From Hymenobacter sp. BRD67 (GTDB taxonomy: Bacteria; Bacteroidota; Bacteroidia; Cytophagales; Hymenobacteraceae), in NCBI RefSeq assembly GCF_013256425.1, contig NZ_CP053904.1, positions 2,542,001 to 2,606,000 on the forward strand: a stretch of 64,000 nucleotides of DNA, written 5' to 3'. Below, in pieces: positions 37,867 to 51,018 of this stretch. Each line of letters starts with the position of its first letter. The first letter of the stretch is position 1. The notes beneath the pieces were generated by a model. That model did no database searches. It saw only the letters and a list, made by a program, of their open reading frames with translations, and was not told where the DNA came from. The position numbers were made by a program, and so were the translations under genes.

Positions 37867-39573
37867 ATGTCCGCTACCATCGCCCCCAAGCTTTCCGAAG
37901 TCGAGCACGTCAAGATTGCCAGCCGCTACCTGCGTGGTACCCTGGTCGATAGCCTCGCCAACCGCCTCACCGGCGCCCTCAACCCCGACGATACCCACCT
38001 TATCAAGTTTCACGGCTCGTACCAGCAAACCGACCGCGACCTCGACAGCGAGCGCAAGCAGCAAAAGCTTGAGCCACTGTTTTCCTTTATGATTCGGGTG
38101 CGCGTGCCCGGTGGCGTGGCCTCGGCCAGCCAGTGGCAGCGCATGGATGCGCTGGCCGATGCCTACGGCAACGGTACCCTTAAGCTCACCACCCGCCAGA
38201 CCTTCCAGCTCCACGGCGTGCTCAAGCGCAACCTGCCGGCGGCCATCCAGGGCTTTAACGCAGTCCAGATGGACAGTATCGCCGGCTGCGGCGATGTCAA
38301 CCGCAACGTAATGTGCAACACCAACCCGCACGAGTCGGCGGTGCATCACGAAGTATACGAGCTGGCCAAAACCATCAGCGCCCACCTCACGCCGCGCACT
38401 ACCGCCTACCGCGAGATATGGCTCGACGGCAGCCTACAGGAATCCACCGAAGCCGTGGATGATGAGCCTATTTATGGCCATACCTACCTGCCGCGCAAGT
38501 TTAAAATTGCGCTGGCTCTGCCGCCCTACAACGACTCGGACATTTTCTCCAACGATATTGGCCTCATTGCCATTGAGGAAAATGGCCAGCTGCTGGGCTT
38601 CAACGTGGCCGTGGGCGGCGGCCTGGGCATGACCTTCGGCCTGCCCGAAACCTACCCGCGCCTGGCCGATGTTATTGGCTTCGTGCCTACCGCCCAAGTG
38701 GTGGAAGTCTGCGAGAAGATCGTGACCATTCAGCGTGACTGGGGCAACCGCGAAAACCGCAAGCTCTCGCGCCTCAAATACACTATTGACCGCGCCGGCC
38801 TGCCGGCTTTCGTGGCCGAGTTGCACCAGCGCCTGGGCTACGAGCTGGCAGCAGCTCGCCCCTACCAGTTTCACAGTTCCAGCGACGCCTTTGGCTGGAC
38901 GGGCGACCCTACCGGCCTCTCGCAGCTCGTACTGTTTGTGGAAGGAGGCCGTGTGCTCGACCGGCCCGGCTATCGCATCAAGTCAGCCCTGCGCGAAATA
39001 AGCAGCTTCCACACCGGCGATTTCCGCCTCACCGGCAACCAGAATCTCATTTTGGGTAATATCGAAGCCCGGCACCGCGCCCGTATTCAGGCTATTCTGG
39101 AAGAAAACGGGGCCGCGCCCAAAGCCGAGCAGCTTACCCGGCTGCGCCGCGATGCCCTGGCCTGCGTGGCGCTCAATACCTGCTCGCAGGCCTTCGCCGA
39201 GGCCGAGCGCTACCTGCCCCAGCTGCTCGATAAGCTCGACGCTGTTATTCGCACGCACAACCTGGCCGACGCGGGTATTCTCATCCGCATGACTGGCTGC
39301 CCTAATGGCTGCGCCCGCCCCTACCTCGGCGAGATTGGCCTGGTAGGCCGCGCCCCCGGCCGCTACAACCTCTACCTTGGGGCCGACCACGCCGGCGAGC
39401 GCCTCAACAAGCTTTACCGCGAAATGCTGGACGAGGAAGGCATTATTCGGGAGCTAACTCCCCTTTTCGCTGCCTACGCCGCGCAGCGTCAGCCCCAGGA
39501 AGGCTTTGGTGACTTTGTAGTGCGCCAGGGCTACGTAAAGGCGACCACGCACGGCCTGAATTTTCACGAGTAA
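37867..39573 (+). CDS. cysI: Sulfite reductase hemoprotein beta subunit
   Basis: Reduces sulfite to sulfide with six electrons from CysJ. The 568 residues hold two ferredoxin-like half-domains and the four cluster Cys that bridge [4Fe-4S] and siroheme: CVALNTCSQAFAEAERYLP and TGCPNGCARPYLGEIGLVG. Siroheme contacts include RLTTRQTFQLHG-like TLKLTTRQTFQLHGVLKRN and MDSIAGCGDVNRNVMCN. The order GRAPGRYNLYLG and the adjacent cysJ favour the NADPH-linked type over ferredoxin NirA. ATG at 37867. Confidence 0.94.
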   Translation: MSATIAPKLSEVEHVKIASRYLRGTLVDSLANRLTGALNPDDTHLIKFHGSYQQTDRDLDSERKQQKLEPLFSFMIRVRVPGGVASASQWQRMDALADAYGNGTLKLTTRQTFQLHGVLKRNLPAAIQGFNAVQMDSIAGCGDVNRNVMCNTNPHESAVHHEVYELAKTISAHLTPRTTAYREIWLDGSLQESTEAVDDEPIYGHTYLPRKFKIALALPPYNDSDIFSNDIGLIAIEENGQLLGFNVAVGGGLGMTFGLPETYPRLADVIGFVPTAQVVEVCEKIVTIQRDWGNRENRKLSRLKYTIDRAGLPAFVAELHQRLGYELAAARPYQFHSSSDAFGWTGDPTGLSQLVLFVEGGRVLDRPGYRIKSALREISSFHTGDFRLTGNQNLILGNIEARHRARIQAILEENGAAPKAEQLTRLRRDALACVALNTCSQAFAEAERYLPQLLDKLDAVIRTHNLADAGILIRMTGCPNGCARPYLGEIGLVGRAPGRYNLYLGADHAGERLNKLYREMLDEEGIIRELTPLFAAYAAQRQPQEGFGDFVVRQGYVKATTHGLNFHE

Positions 39574-39610
39574 CTTACCGCCTACCCAGCAAGTTATGCT
39601 GCCTTCCGCC

Positions 39611-41132
39611 ATGGCTGACCTTCCGCTGCCCCGCCAGCCGATACCGTAGTTTCCCCCGGCCCGCCGCCTGCTACCGGTAACAACTTGTTTCCGGTCTTTC
39701 TTCAGCTGGCGCAGTTTCGGGTGTTGGTTATCGGCGGGGGCCGCTTAGCTACGGAGCGCCTGAATGCCATTTTGCGCAATAGCCCTGCCACCTGCGTAAC
39801 GGTAATCGGCCCAGTCCTAACGCCGGCGTTGCATGAGTTGGCCGGGCCTTATCCCCAGGTACAGCTCTGTGAGCGCCCGTGGGATGCTACCGATTTTGCC
39901 CAGCACGAGGTGCTCTTCATCGCTACAGATGAGATTCCCTCAATCAGCAAATACAGGCTGAATCTGCTCGGTTCCGGCTGCTTACCAACGTAGCCGGCGC
40001 TGTTGAAGGTACTGATTTCTTCCTGGCATCGGTCGTCCGAAAGGGCGACCTCAAAATTGCTATTTCCACTAACGGCCAATCGCCTACCGTCGGCAAGCGC
40101 TTGCGGGAAGTGCTTGAAGAAGCCCTGCCCGGCGAGCTGGCCGCTGTGCTCCAGCAGATGAACCTCATCCGCAGTCGTCTGCAAGGCGATTTCACGCAGA
40201 AGGTTAAATCCTTACATGCCGTCACGGCCGAGCTGGCCCATGGTCCGGCCTATGAAACGCCCGCTACCATCTACTGGCGGCGGGTAGCCACGGGCGCCCT
40301 CATGACTTTCGCCCTATTTATCTTACTTAATATTCTCTCCTATTATGTTACCTGGCCGCAGCTATTGACGTTGGCGCGGTCTTCCACCACCTTTTATACG
40401 TTCGTAGCGGTCGGGTTCGGGGCACAGCTTATCGATGGCCTGCTCGGGATGGGCTACGGCGTAGTATCAGCCATTAGCCTGATGAGTATGGGGCTGCACC
40501 CGGCCGCCGTCAGCGCCAGCATTCATACCGCCGAGATGTTTGCCAGCGGAGCATCCGGCTACCATCACTACCGCTTCGGCAACGTTAATAAGCGCCTGTT
40601 TCGGGTATTGCTCCTGCCCGGCGTAGCCGGCTCCATCAGTGGCGCGCTGCTGCTCACGCATTTTGGCGAGCGCTACGGCACCTGGATTAAGCCTGCACTC
40701 GCCTTTTACCTGCTGCTGCTCGGCGTGCGCATCATCAGCAAGGCCGTGCGGCGCCCGCAGCAGGGCCGTCGCAAGGTCAAAAATGCCGGTTGGCTAGCCG
40801 GAGCCGGCGGCTTCCTCGACTCTTTCGGCGGCGGCGGCTGGGGGCCGCTCGTCACCAGCACACTTATCGCCAACGGCCGCACCCCGCAGTACGTCATCGG
40901 CACCGTGAGCCTGGTCGAGTTTTTCGTCACGCTTGCCAGCGCGCTTACTTTCTTTTCGCTAATGGGACTCTCGCACTGGCAGATTATCCTGGGGCTCATC
41001 GTAGGAGGCGTAGCAGCCGCGCCCATCGCCGCCCGCCTGGCCGGCCGTGTTCCGACCCGCTTCATGTTTATTGGGGTAGGTCTTATGGTTATTTTGTGGA
41101 GCTTGTGGTCGTTGAGAAAACTATTTATTTAA
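39611..41132 (+). CDS. Precorrin-2 dehydrogenase (siroheme synthase) fused to TSUP permease (two frameshifts)
   Basis: Two enzymes in one chain, about 507 residues. The N-terminal 210 resemble the NAD-binding half of CysG/Met8p (FPVFLQLAQFRVLVIGGGRL, LLTNVAGAVEGTDFFLASVV, KGDLKIAISTNGQSPTVGKRL), which oxidises precorrin-2 and inserts iron to make siroheme. The C-terminal 290 are a TauE/SafE (TSUP) permease with about 7-8 helices (LIDGLLGMGYGVVSAISLMS and FLDSFGGGGWGPLVTSTL), a family that moves sulfite or sulfonates. One C is missing at CCCC 39629-39632 and at CCC 39937-39939. With both restored the start is ATG 39611; TTG 39685 is the alternative. Confidence 0.8.
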
Positions 41133-41308
41133 ATAATAATAAACAGACATTTTCAAAAACCTACTCAGCAGCAGTCAGCTGCTTGGAGTTGCAGACAGCT
41201 ATTCCCACGGGAGCATAGCCTTTCGTTAATACGCCACTGCACAATTCAGCAGCGGGCAAGCAGTTGTTAGCCAATGAGAAAATAGGTAGGAGGCTTACGG
41301 CTGAATCA

Positions 41309-41354
41309 GGAAGGCCTTTTTAAGATGTTTTGGAAGGCCTTTTTAAGGTGTTTT
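41309..41354. repeat. 23-nt tandem duplication in a long intergenic gap
   Basis: GGAAGGCCTTTTTAAGATG(TTTT) occurs twice in direct order (41309-41331 and 41332-41354) with one mismatch. It lies in the 41133-41609 gap, which is A/T-rich and in which I see no gene; short open frames there have no recognisable features. Confidence 0.7.
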
Positions 41355-41609
41355 GTTTAATAAACCGTTGGAGTATGCGTTTATAATTGATTAATAGGCG
41401 GTTTTAATACAAGCAGTACTACTGTTGCCTTAAACGCAATATTCAGTCATCACCAGACCCTGCCTAACCTATTTAAAAGCAATAGCGGTTTCCTCCGCTC
41501 GATACTGAGCTGGCTCTATAACCTTGCAAACCAACGAACCTGCCGCAACATACAGACTTTGGGCACGGAAATTAGGGCCGATAACAGGTATCACAGCAGG
41601 CCGGGACGC

Positions 41610-41661
41610 ACAAAAGCCCTGCTCCGGTCGCTGATGAAAGCGCAAGGAGCAGGGCTTTTGT
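41610..41661 (-). terminator. Terminator of the rRNA operon
   Basis: ACAAAAGCCCTGCTCC (41610-41625) and GGAGCAGGGCTTTTGT (41646-41661) form a perfect 16-bp stem just past the 5S 3' end. T-rich tails on both strands would let it also stop transcription from the sulfur operon side. Confidence 0.9.
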
Positions 41662-41668
41662 TGTAAAG

Positions 41669-41777
41669 TTGGCGGCGACCGACTCTCCCACCGGTGAAGG
41701 CAGTACCATAGGCGCACCGGGGCTTAACGACTCTGTTCGGAATGGGAAGAGGTGAACACCCGGGCTAAAGCCACCAT
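41669..41777 (-). rRNA. rrf: 5S ribosomal RNA
   Basis: About 108 nt. The ends pair as helix I (TGGTGGC with GCCGCCA), and the core CACCTCTTCCCATTCCGAAC, AGAGTCGTTAAGC and GTGGGAGAGTCGGTCGC are 5S hallmarks. Ends are approximate to a few bases. Confidence 0.92.
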
Positions 41778-41871
41778 TGCTGGCGTGGCTGTCGTGTTCA
41801 GGACAGCTACAAAACCGTTGACATAAGGGAAAAGAGAAAGAAGTAGAAAGACTGTGTGGGACAAGCGTAAG

Positions 41872-44780
<2,909 letters not shown>

Positions 44781-44971
44781 CTTGCTCAATCGCTTGAGCC
44801 AAGTTGAGTAGGTATCCTAAAATACCTACCCCCGCTTTTTACTTCTCTCTCTTGTTTTCCCTTACGTCAAAGAACGTTTATCATCCACTTGATGATAAAG
44901 ATGGAATAGCTGAATTACTTCATGCTAAACCTGAATCTTAATGCACTTTCTCAATTAAAAAGTGTAGTTAG

Positions 44972-45044
44972 TGGAGGATAACGGAGTCGAACCGTTGACC
45001 CCCTGCGTGCAAGGCAGGTGCTCTAGCCAGCTGAGCTAATCCCC
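44972..45044 (-). tRNA. tRNA-Ala (TGC), one base short in the acceptor stem
   Basis: Cloverleaf readable on the minus strand: D arm GCTCAGCTGGCTAGAGC, anticodon stem CCTGC/GCAGG with loop CTTGCAC (anticodon TGC), T arm AACGG-TTCGACT-CCGTT, and 3' strand ATCCTCC plus A73. The 5' strand has GGGGAT where seven bases are needed; one extra G would complete the pairing and place the Ala identity pair G3-U70. The missing base is in the CCCC run 45041-45044. In the usual position between tRNA-Ile and 23S. Confidence 0.93.
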
Positions 45045-45081
45045 AGAAGTTGGCCTGCAAGCAGAATCCCGCTGCTGCCAG

Positions 45082-45155
45082 TGGGCCTGCCTGGACTCGA
45101 ACCAGGGACCTCTACATTATCAGTGTAGCGCTCTAACCACCTGAGCTACAAGCCC
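45082..45155 (-). tRNA. tRNA-Ile (GAT)
   Basis: 74 nt with a full 7-bp acceptor stem (GGGCTTG/CAGGCCC), anticodon stem CTACA/TGTAG with loop CTGATAA (anticodon GAT), and T arm CCTGG-TTCGAGT-CCAGG. CCA is not encoded. Located between 16S and tRNA-Ala in the operon spacer. Confidence 0.96.
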
Positions 45156-45278
45156 GGGTTCGCCCTGTCCTCTTACGAGGTCAATGCAGAATCCGATAAA
45201 ATCGTTGAATGAAAGAAATAGACAAAATGTGGGGCCAATTGACCCGAAGTATATTAAGCCAAAGAGCAAGGCAGCTCC

Positions 45279-46795
<1,517 letters not shown>

Positions 46796-47050
46796 TAAAA
46801 TATTCCAAATTCACTACCGTAGTAGGAACGATGTCGAGATGCTTGCCTCGCTCTTTTTGTTTGACGTTTTTAATTCGTGTCGTTTGGTTTCGTCATGTTA
46901 GTAGGCTTAGAGCTTACTAGCGTGACTCCTCACGTTTTGTCTATTTCCAACATTCAAAGAACGATTGTTGCTTCCATTTGAGGCAACATGGTGGGCTATT
47001 TACTAGCCCGTTTTGGCTGTTTGCAGCGCCCTGTTTGTGATTGGGAGTGC

Positions 47051-47081
47051 AAAGGTAGCTAAATTTTTCGACTTTCCAAAT
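47051..47081 (-). promoter_or_regulatory. rRNA operon promoter, proximal
   Basis: On the minus strand TTTG (47081-47078), 19 nt, then TACCTTTG (47058-47051) and CACTCCC: an exact Bacteroidota consensus with the extended TTTGCACTCCC start region. About 255 bp before 16S. Confidence 0.85.
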
Positions 47082-47153
47082 TCGGAGCGAAAAATTTTTA
47101 AGTTTTTCTTTTCTTCTTTTTTCGTCTAAATTGCTTCCGGTTGAAGCGGGGTG

Positions 47154-47185
47154 CAAAGGTACGGTGAGCTTTTCCGGCTTTGCAA
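47154..47185 (-). promoter_or_regulatory. rRNA operon promoter, middle
   Basis: Minus-strand TACCTTTG (47161-47154) followed by CACCCCG; a TTG lies 21 nt upstream (47185-47183), a slightly long spacer. Its downstream sequence TTTGCACCCC closely matches the other two promoters. Confidence 0.7.
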
Positions 47186-47348
47186 GAGGTTTGAAAAATT
47201 TCTTTTTCCAAATCTTGTGGTGGGGCACGGCGAGTAAGACACGCCAGCCAGCCGGGGAGTTCCGTGGGCTTTGCCTTTTTGGCTTTGCCTTTTCTGGGGA
47301 CTTGCGTTTTTCCAGATTTTCCAGTGGGCCTTTTGCCGTTTGGGACTG

Positions 47349-47378
47349 CAAAGGTAGGAGGACTTTTTGGGTGGGCAA
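47349..47378 (-). promoter_or_regulatory. rRNA operon promoter, distal
   Basis: Minus-strand TTG (47378-47376), 19 nt, TACCTTTG (47356-47349) and CAGTCCC. Third in a row with spacing of about 100 and 195 bp. It lies in the divergent gap shared with the YARHG gene. Confidence 0.8.
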
Positions 47379-47495
47379 GCGGTGGTTTACGAAATAAGGT
47401 GAGCGAGGGTTGTAAGTGGCTGGGTTTGGGGGAGAAAAATTCACTTGTTATTTGGTGTCATATTTTTACTCAGTTTTACTACTCAGCAGTATTCT

Positions 47496-48218
47496 ATGCG
47501 CCTCCCGTTGCTCTGCTTAAGCTTATGCTTCTTTACCTTAGGCTCTTATGCGCAAACAATATTTGGCATGGATGCTATGCCAGCGTCAGCTTTCACAAAA
47601 TGGATTACTTCGACGCCCAAAGCTTATGAAGGTGTTTACCATTTTGGGGAATCCGAATGGGAATCGGACTTTGCGCTGGTAGTTAATAATGGGATGGTGA
47701 CTGCACAAATTCGTTCGGGAGGATGGGCAAAGAATCCAGAAAGATGGGAAAAGTCTTATCGAATACTTACTTACGTTAAAATCGTCGGGAACACGTTTTA
47801 CTCAAAAGAAACAGAGGGGGAGTTTGTAACCTTCCTAGACGAAGGGAAAAAGGCTTACGGCCTTAGGGTTAAGAAGTCGTGGAGTGGTTCGGCGGTTAAA
47901 CGACAAGCAGAATTAGGTGAGCGTTACGGACAGATTACTGATTATTATTCTGGCAAATACCCGCAGACTTCTTATCAGGTGTTAAAGCCGACGGAGCTTA
48001 GTCAGTATAGCAAGGAGGAGCTTGCGCTTATGCGGAATGAGGTGTTTGCCCGATATGGGTACGCATTTTCAAAGAATGAAAAACTGCGACTGTATTTCAA
48101 GAAACAGGAGTGGTACCAAGTAGAGAAGGTTTCTCTTGACTTGGTACTCACTCCTATCGAGAAGAAAAATATGGTGACGCTACAGGTGGCAGAAGCTCAG
48201 GCAGCGCTACCGAAATAG
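47496..48218 (+). CDS. Secreted YARHG-domain protein
   Basis: 240 residues with a signal peptide (LPLLCLSLCFFTLGSYAQ). The C-terminal part TELSQYSKEELALMRNEVFA and RYGYAFSKNEKLRLYFKKQEWY is a YARHG domain, an extracellular domain of unknown function often seen on surface proteins. The middle (about residues 40-140) is not recognised. Codons are clearly more A/T-rich than in the neighbours, suggesting recent transfer. ATG 47496 is preferred because it starts the signal peptide. The stop overlaps the end of purA by 12 bp, convergent. Confidence 0.8.
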   Translation: MRLPLLCLSLCFFTLGSYAQTIFGMDAMPASAFTKWITSTPKAYEGVYHFGESEWESDFALVVNNGMVTAQIRSGGWAKNPERWEKSYRILTYVKIVGNTFYSKETEGEFVTFLDEGKKAYGLRVKKSWSGSAVKRQAELGERYGQITDYYSGKYPQTSYQVLKPTELSQYSKEELALMRNEVFARYGYAFSKNEKLRLYFKKQEWYQVEKVSLDLVLTPIEKKNMVTLQVAEAQAALPK

Positions 48219-49475
48219 CGTGCTCACTCTATCCGGCCCCACGCTGACGATGCGGATGGGCACTTGCAACTCCTTTTCGAGGAAGGCCAAGTAATCCTGG
48301 AGGGGCTGGGGGAACTGGGCAGCGTCGGTAACCTGGGTGAGGTCGGTGTGCCAGCCGGGGATGGTGATGTACTCGGGGGTTATGGTTTCGAGCTGGCCGG
48401 GGTCCGGGAGGTTAGGCGTGCTCTCCCCGGTGGGGGTGCGGTAGTGGGTGCAGGCCTGGATTTCGGCGAAGCCGTCGAGGACGTCGGCTTTCATGAGGTG
48501 CAGCTCGGTGACGCCGTTGAGCATGATGGCGTAGCGGAGGGCGGGCAGGTCTATCCAGCCGGTGCGGCGGGGGCGGCCGGTGGTGGAGCCGAACTCGCGG
48601 CCGGCCTGGCGGATTTGCTCGCCGACTTCATCAGTTAGCTCGGTGGGGAAGGGACCGCTCCCGACGCGGGTGCAGTAGGCTTTGGTGATGCCATATACCT
48701 TATCTATGTGGCGCGGGGCAATGCCGAGGCCGGTACAGGCCCCAGCGGCGATGGTGCTGCTGCTGGTGACATAAGGATAGGTGCCGAAGTCGATATCCAG
48801 CAAGGAGCCCTGGGCACCTTCGGCCAGGATGCGCTTGCCTTGGTTGAGCAGGTCGTTTAGAAGAAACTCGGTGTCGATGAGCTGGAGCTTGCGCAGGAAC
48901 TCGACTGCAGAGAAGAACTCGGCTTCGAACTCACCGATTTCCAACTCCTTGTTATAGTGCGCAGCAATGCTGGCGTGGTGGGCCACGGCTTCGTGGTAGC
49001 GCTCCTGAAAATCGGGGAGCAGAATGTGGCTGACGCGCAGGCCCACGCGGCCGATTTTGTCGGAGTAGGTGGGGCCGATGCCTTTAAGGGTGCTGCCGAT
49101 TTTGGTGTTGCCGCGGGCTTCTTCGCTGATGCGGTCGAGGGCGCGGTGCGAGGGCAAAATGAGCTGCGCTTTTTTGGAGATGTAGAGGTTTTGGCTATAG
49201 TCTACTCCCCTATCCGTCAGCTTTTGCAGTTCGGCCCGAAATACGACGGGGTCGAGCACGACGCCATTGCCGACGATATTGAGAATGTGGGGGTGAAAGA
49301 TTCCGCTCGGCACCTGGTGCAGGACGTGCTTGATACCGTCGAAGGTGAGGGTATGGCCGGCATTGGGGCCGCCCTGGAAACGGGCTACGGCGTCGTAAGT
49401 GGGCGCTAGCACGTCCACTATTTTTCCTTTTCCTTCGTCGCCCCACTGGAGGCCTACTAACACGTCTACTGGCAT
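48207..49475 (-). CDS. purA: Adenylosuccinate synthetase
   Basis: First committed step to AMP: IMP + Asp + GTP to adenylosuccinate. The 422 residues begin VDVLVGLQWGDEGKGKIVDV with catalytic Asp and P-loop-like GDEGKGK, then GPNAGHTL with the catalytic His, IGSTLKGIGPTYSDKIGR, EGAQGSLLDIDFGTYPYVTS, and STTGRPRRTGWIDLPALRYA. Family length. ATG at 49475. It stands 129 bp from the STAS gene upstream on the same strand, with a terminator between. Confidence 0.97.
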   Translation of the reverse strand: MPVDVLVGLQWGDEGKGKIVDVLAPTYDAVARFQGGPNAGHTLTFDGIKHVLHQVPSGIFHPHILNIVGNGVVLDPVVFRAELQKLTDRGVDYSQNLYISKKAQLILPSHRALDRISEEARGNTKIGSTLKGIGPTYSDKIGRVGLRVSHILLPDFQERYHEAVAHHASIAAHYNKELEIGEFEAEFFSAVEFLRKLQLIDTEFLLNDLLNQGKRILAEGAQGSLLDIDFGTYPYVTSSSTIAAGACTGLGIAPRHIDKVYGITKAYCTRVGSGPFPTELTDEVGEQIRQAGREFGSTTGRPRRTGWIDLPALRYAIMLNGVTELHLMKADVLDGFAEIQACTHYRTPTGESTPNLPDPGQLETITPEYITIPGWHTDLTQVTDAAQFPQPLQDYLAFLEKELQVPIRIVSVGPDRVSTLFR

Positions 49476-49590
49476 CTTGATTTTGGTTTATCGCGCTCCT
49501 AATACAGCTCTACTCCAGCTCCGTACCTTACAAGTGAGGGAAGAGCCGGGCTATTTGCAGCGCATGGTATAGCATTTTGAAATTTATGGC

Positions 49591-49618
49591 AAAAAAACAG
49601 CCGCCTAAGAGGCGGCTG
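49591..49618 (-). terminator. Terminator overlapping the STAS gene stop codon
   Basis: Minus-strand AGCCGCC/GGCGGCT stem followed by seven T. The stem includes the last codons and the TAG of the STAS gene, so the gene ends inside its own terminator. Confidence 0.85.
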
Positions 49619-49955
49619 GGGCTAGTTGCTGGCGGGCAGCGGCCTGGTCGGCAGTCACGGTGAAGATGTTGTTGAGCTTGGTAAGCGCCAGCATCTTCTT
49701 AGGATGGTCGGCCGGATTGATAAGGACCAGTTCGCCGCCGCGACTCCGGAACTTGGTAAGCAGTGAAACAAGGACTCCGATGCCCGTACTGTTAATATAG
49801 CGAATTGCCGATAAATCGACCGCGCAATTGGTTACAGCGTCGCCGAGGTGCTCATTGACACTGTGCAGGAGTTGCTGGGTATCGGGGCTGCCAATGAGGT
49901 CGCCGGTAAGCGTGATATACAGAATACCGTCGGTTAGGGTGCTGGTGGTGGTCAT
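49605..49955 (-). CDS. STAS-domain protein (anti-sigma-factor antagonist type)
   Basis: 116 residues with the SpoIIAA/RsbV fold: GILYITLTGDLIGSPDTQQL, then AVDLSAIRYINSTGIGVLVSLL with the phosphorylatable Ser-Thr-Gly region, and GGELVLINPADHPKKMLALT. Such proteins bind and release anti-sigma kinases or act in phospho-relays. No RsbW-like kinase is near; its partner is unknown. ATG at 49955; 71 bp downstream of fur. Confidence 0.85.
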   Translation of the reverse strand: MTTTSTLTDGILYITLTGDLIGSPDTQQLLHSVNEHLGDAVTNCAVDLSAIRYINSTGIGVLVSLLTKFRSRGGELVLINPADHPKKMLALTKLNNIFTVTADQAAARQQLAPAAS

Positions 49956-50026
49956 TCGGTTAGCGCTGCGTCGGCTTCTCTCCTACTTCAGACAGGCAAA
50001 ACAGCTGGTGAAGGCAGGTAAGAAGC

Positions 50027-50626
50027 TTAACTGGGTTGTGTGGCGGCGGCTTTGGCGCGGCAATCGCCGCAGATGCCGTACAAATTTAGGGAGTGATGCA
50101 GAATATGAAAGTTGAGCAGGTCGCCAACCATCGTTTGAATGCCGTGAATACGCGGGTCGCAGAACTCTACCACCTTGTGGCACTCGGTGCAAATAACGTG
50201 GTCGTGCTGCCGGTAGCCATAGCTTTTTTCGTATTGCGCCAGGTTGCGGCCAAACTGGTGCTTGCTCACCAGGCCCTGCTCTACGAGCAAATCGAGGGTA
50301 TTATACACCGTAGCGCGGCTTACTTGCAGGTTGCGCTCCTTCATACCGGCATAAAGCTCTTCGACATCGAAGTGCCCTGAGCGTACATATATTTCTTCTA
50401 ATATAGCATAGCGTTCCGCCGTTTTACGCAGGCCTTTATTTTCGAGGTGCGCGGTAAATATTTTTTTAACTTCCTCCAGGCGGCTGGTATTGAGGACTGC
50501 CTCGCTGGCGGCGCTGGGCGTGTGGCGGGCCGCATATCCCGCATCGGACGAGCCGCCAACCTCCTGCTCCAGTGCGGCACTGGCCGGAGAGTGGCTGGCA
50601 AAAGAAGAACCTTTAGAAGAATTCAC
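50027..50626 (-). CDS. Fur-family transcriptional regulator with N-terminal extension
   Basis: 199 residues. Residues from about 50 on form a Fur domain: HLENKGLRKTAERYAILEEI, the recognition helix SRATVYNTLDLLVEQGLV, and a metal-binding half HDHVICTECHKVVEFCDPRI with a second CGDC motif (structural zinc). The first 48 residues are a low-complexity Ser/Ala extension beginning at GTG 50626, unusual for Fur, so the true start could be later. Whether it senses iron, zinc, manganese or peroxide is undecided from sequence. Confidence 0.85.
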   Translation of the reverse strand: MNSSKGSSFASHSPASAALEQEVGGSSDAGYAARHTPSAASEAVLNTSRLEEVKKIFTAHLENKGLRKTAERYAILEEIYVRSGHFDVEELYAGMKERNLQVSRATVYNTLDLLVEQGLVSKHQFGRNLAQYEKSYGYRQHDHVICTECHKVVEFCDPRIHGIQTMVGDLLNFHILHHSLNLYGICGDCRAKAAATQPS

Positions 50627-50682
50627 GGGATAAGAACAGCTGAATGGTAAGTTGATAAGCTAAATAGGGTAGCGTCTGGTTT

Positions 50683-51018
50683 TCAGACTTCAAAATAAAG
50701 CGGGTAATGATTGGCGCAGCCTGGGTTGAAGGCCGCCTGGCAGGCTGGACAGGTGTTGTTGCAGGCCAGATAATCGGCGATGGACAGCGTAATGCCGCAG
50801 TTGCCGCATAAAACAGCGGGAGTCTGGCGCTCATCTTTGCCCCACACCGCCGGCGCGTGGCCAGCCAGCTCATTGTGGCAGCTGATGCAGGCGTAGAAGG
50901 TATCGCAGCACTTATGCTTTATGGCGATGATATCGCGCTCCGAGTGATAGTGGGCGCATTGGGTGCGCTCATTGACCCCCACGCCCAGGTATAATATATT
51001 ATTTTTACTATGTTTCAT
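50683..51018 (-). CDS. CHY zinc-finger protein
   Basis: 111 residues full of metal ligands: QCAHYHSERDIIAIKHKCC, YACISCHNELAGHAP, VLCGNCGITLSI and NTCPACQAAFNPGCANHYPLYFE. The Cys-His-Tyr start (CAHYH) and spacing fit the bacterial CHY zinc-finger family; role unknown. ATG 51018 overlaps the TGA of the relA/spoT gene (TGATG), implying translational coupling; a GTG one codon earlier would give a 4-nt overlap. Confidence 0.85.
   Translation of the reverse strand: MKHSKNNILYLGVGVNERTQCAHYHSERDIIAIKHKCCDTFYACISCHNELAGHAPAVWGKDERQTPAVLCGNCGITLSIADYLACNNTCPACQAAFNPGCANHYPLYFEV

Noticed and set aside
41469..41717. 82-codon minus-strand ORF
   Set aside because: Runs through the rRNA terminator and into the 5S gene.
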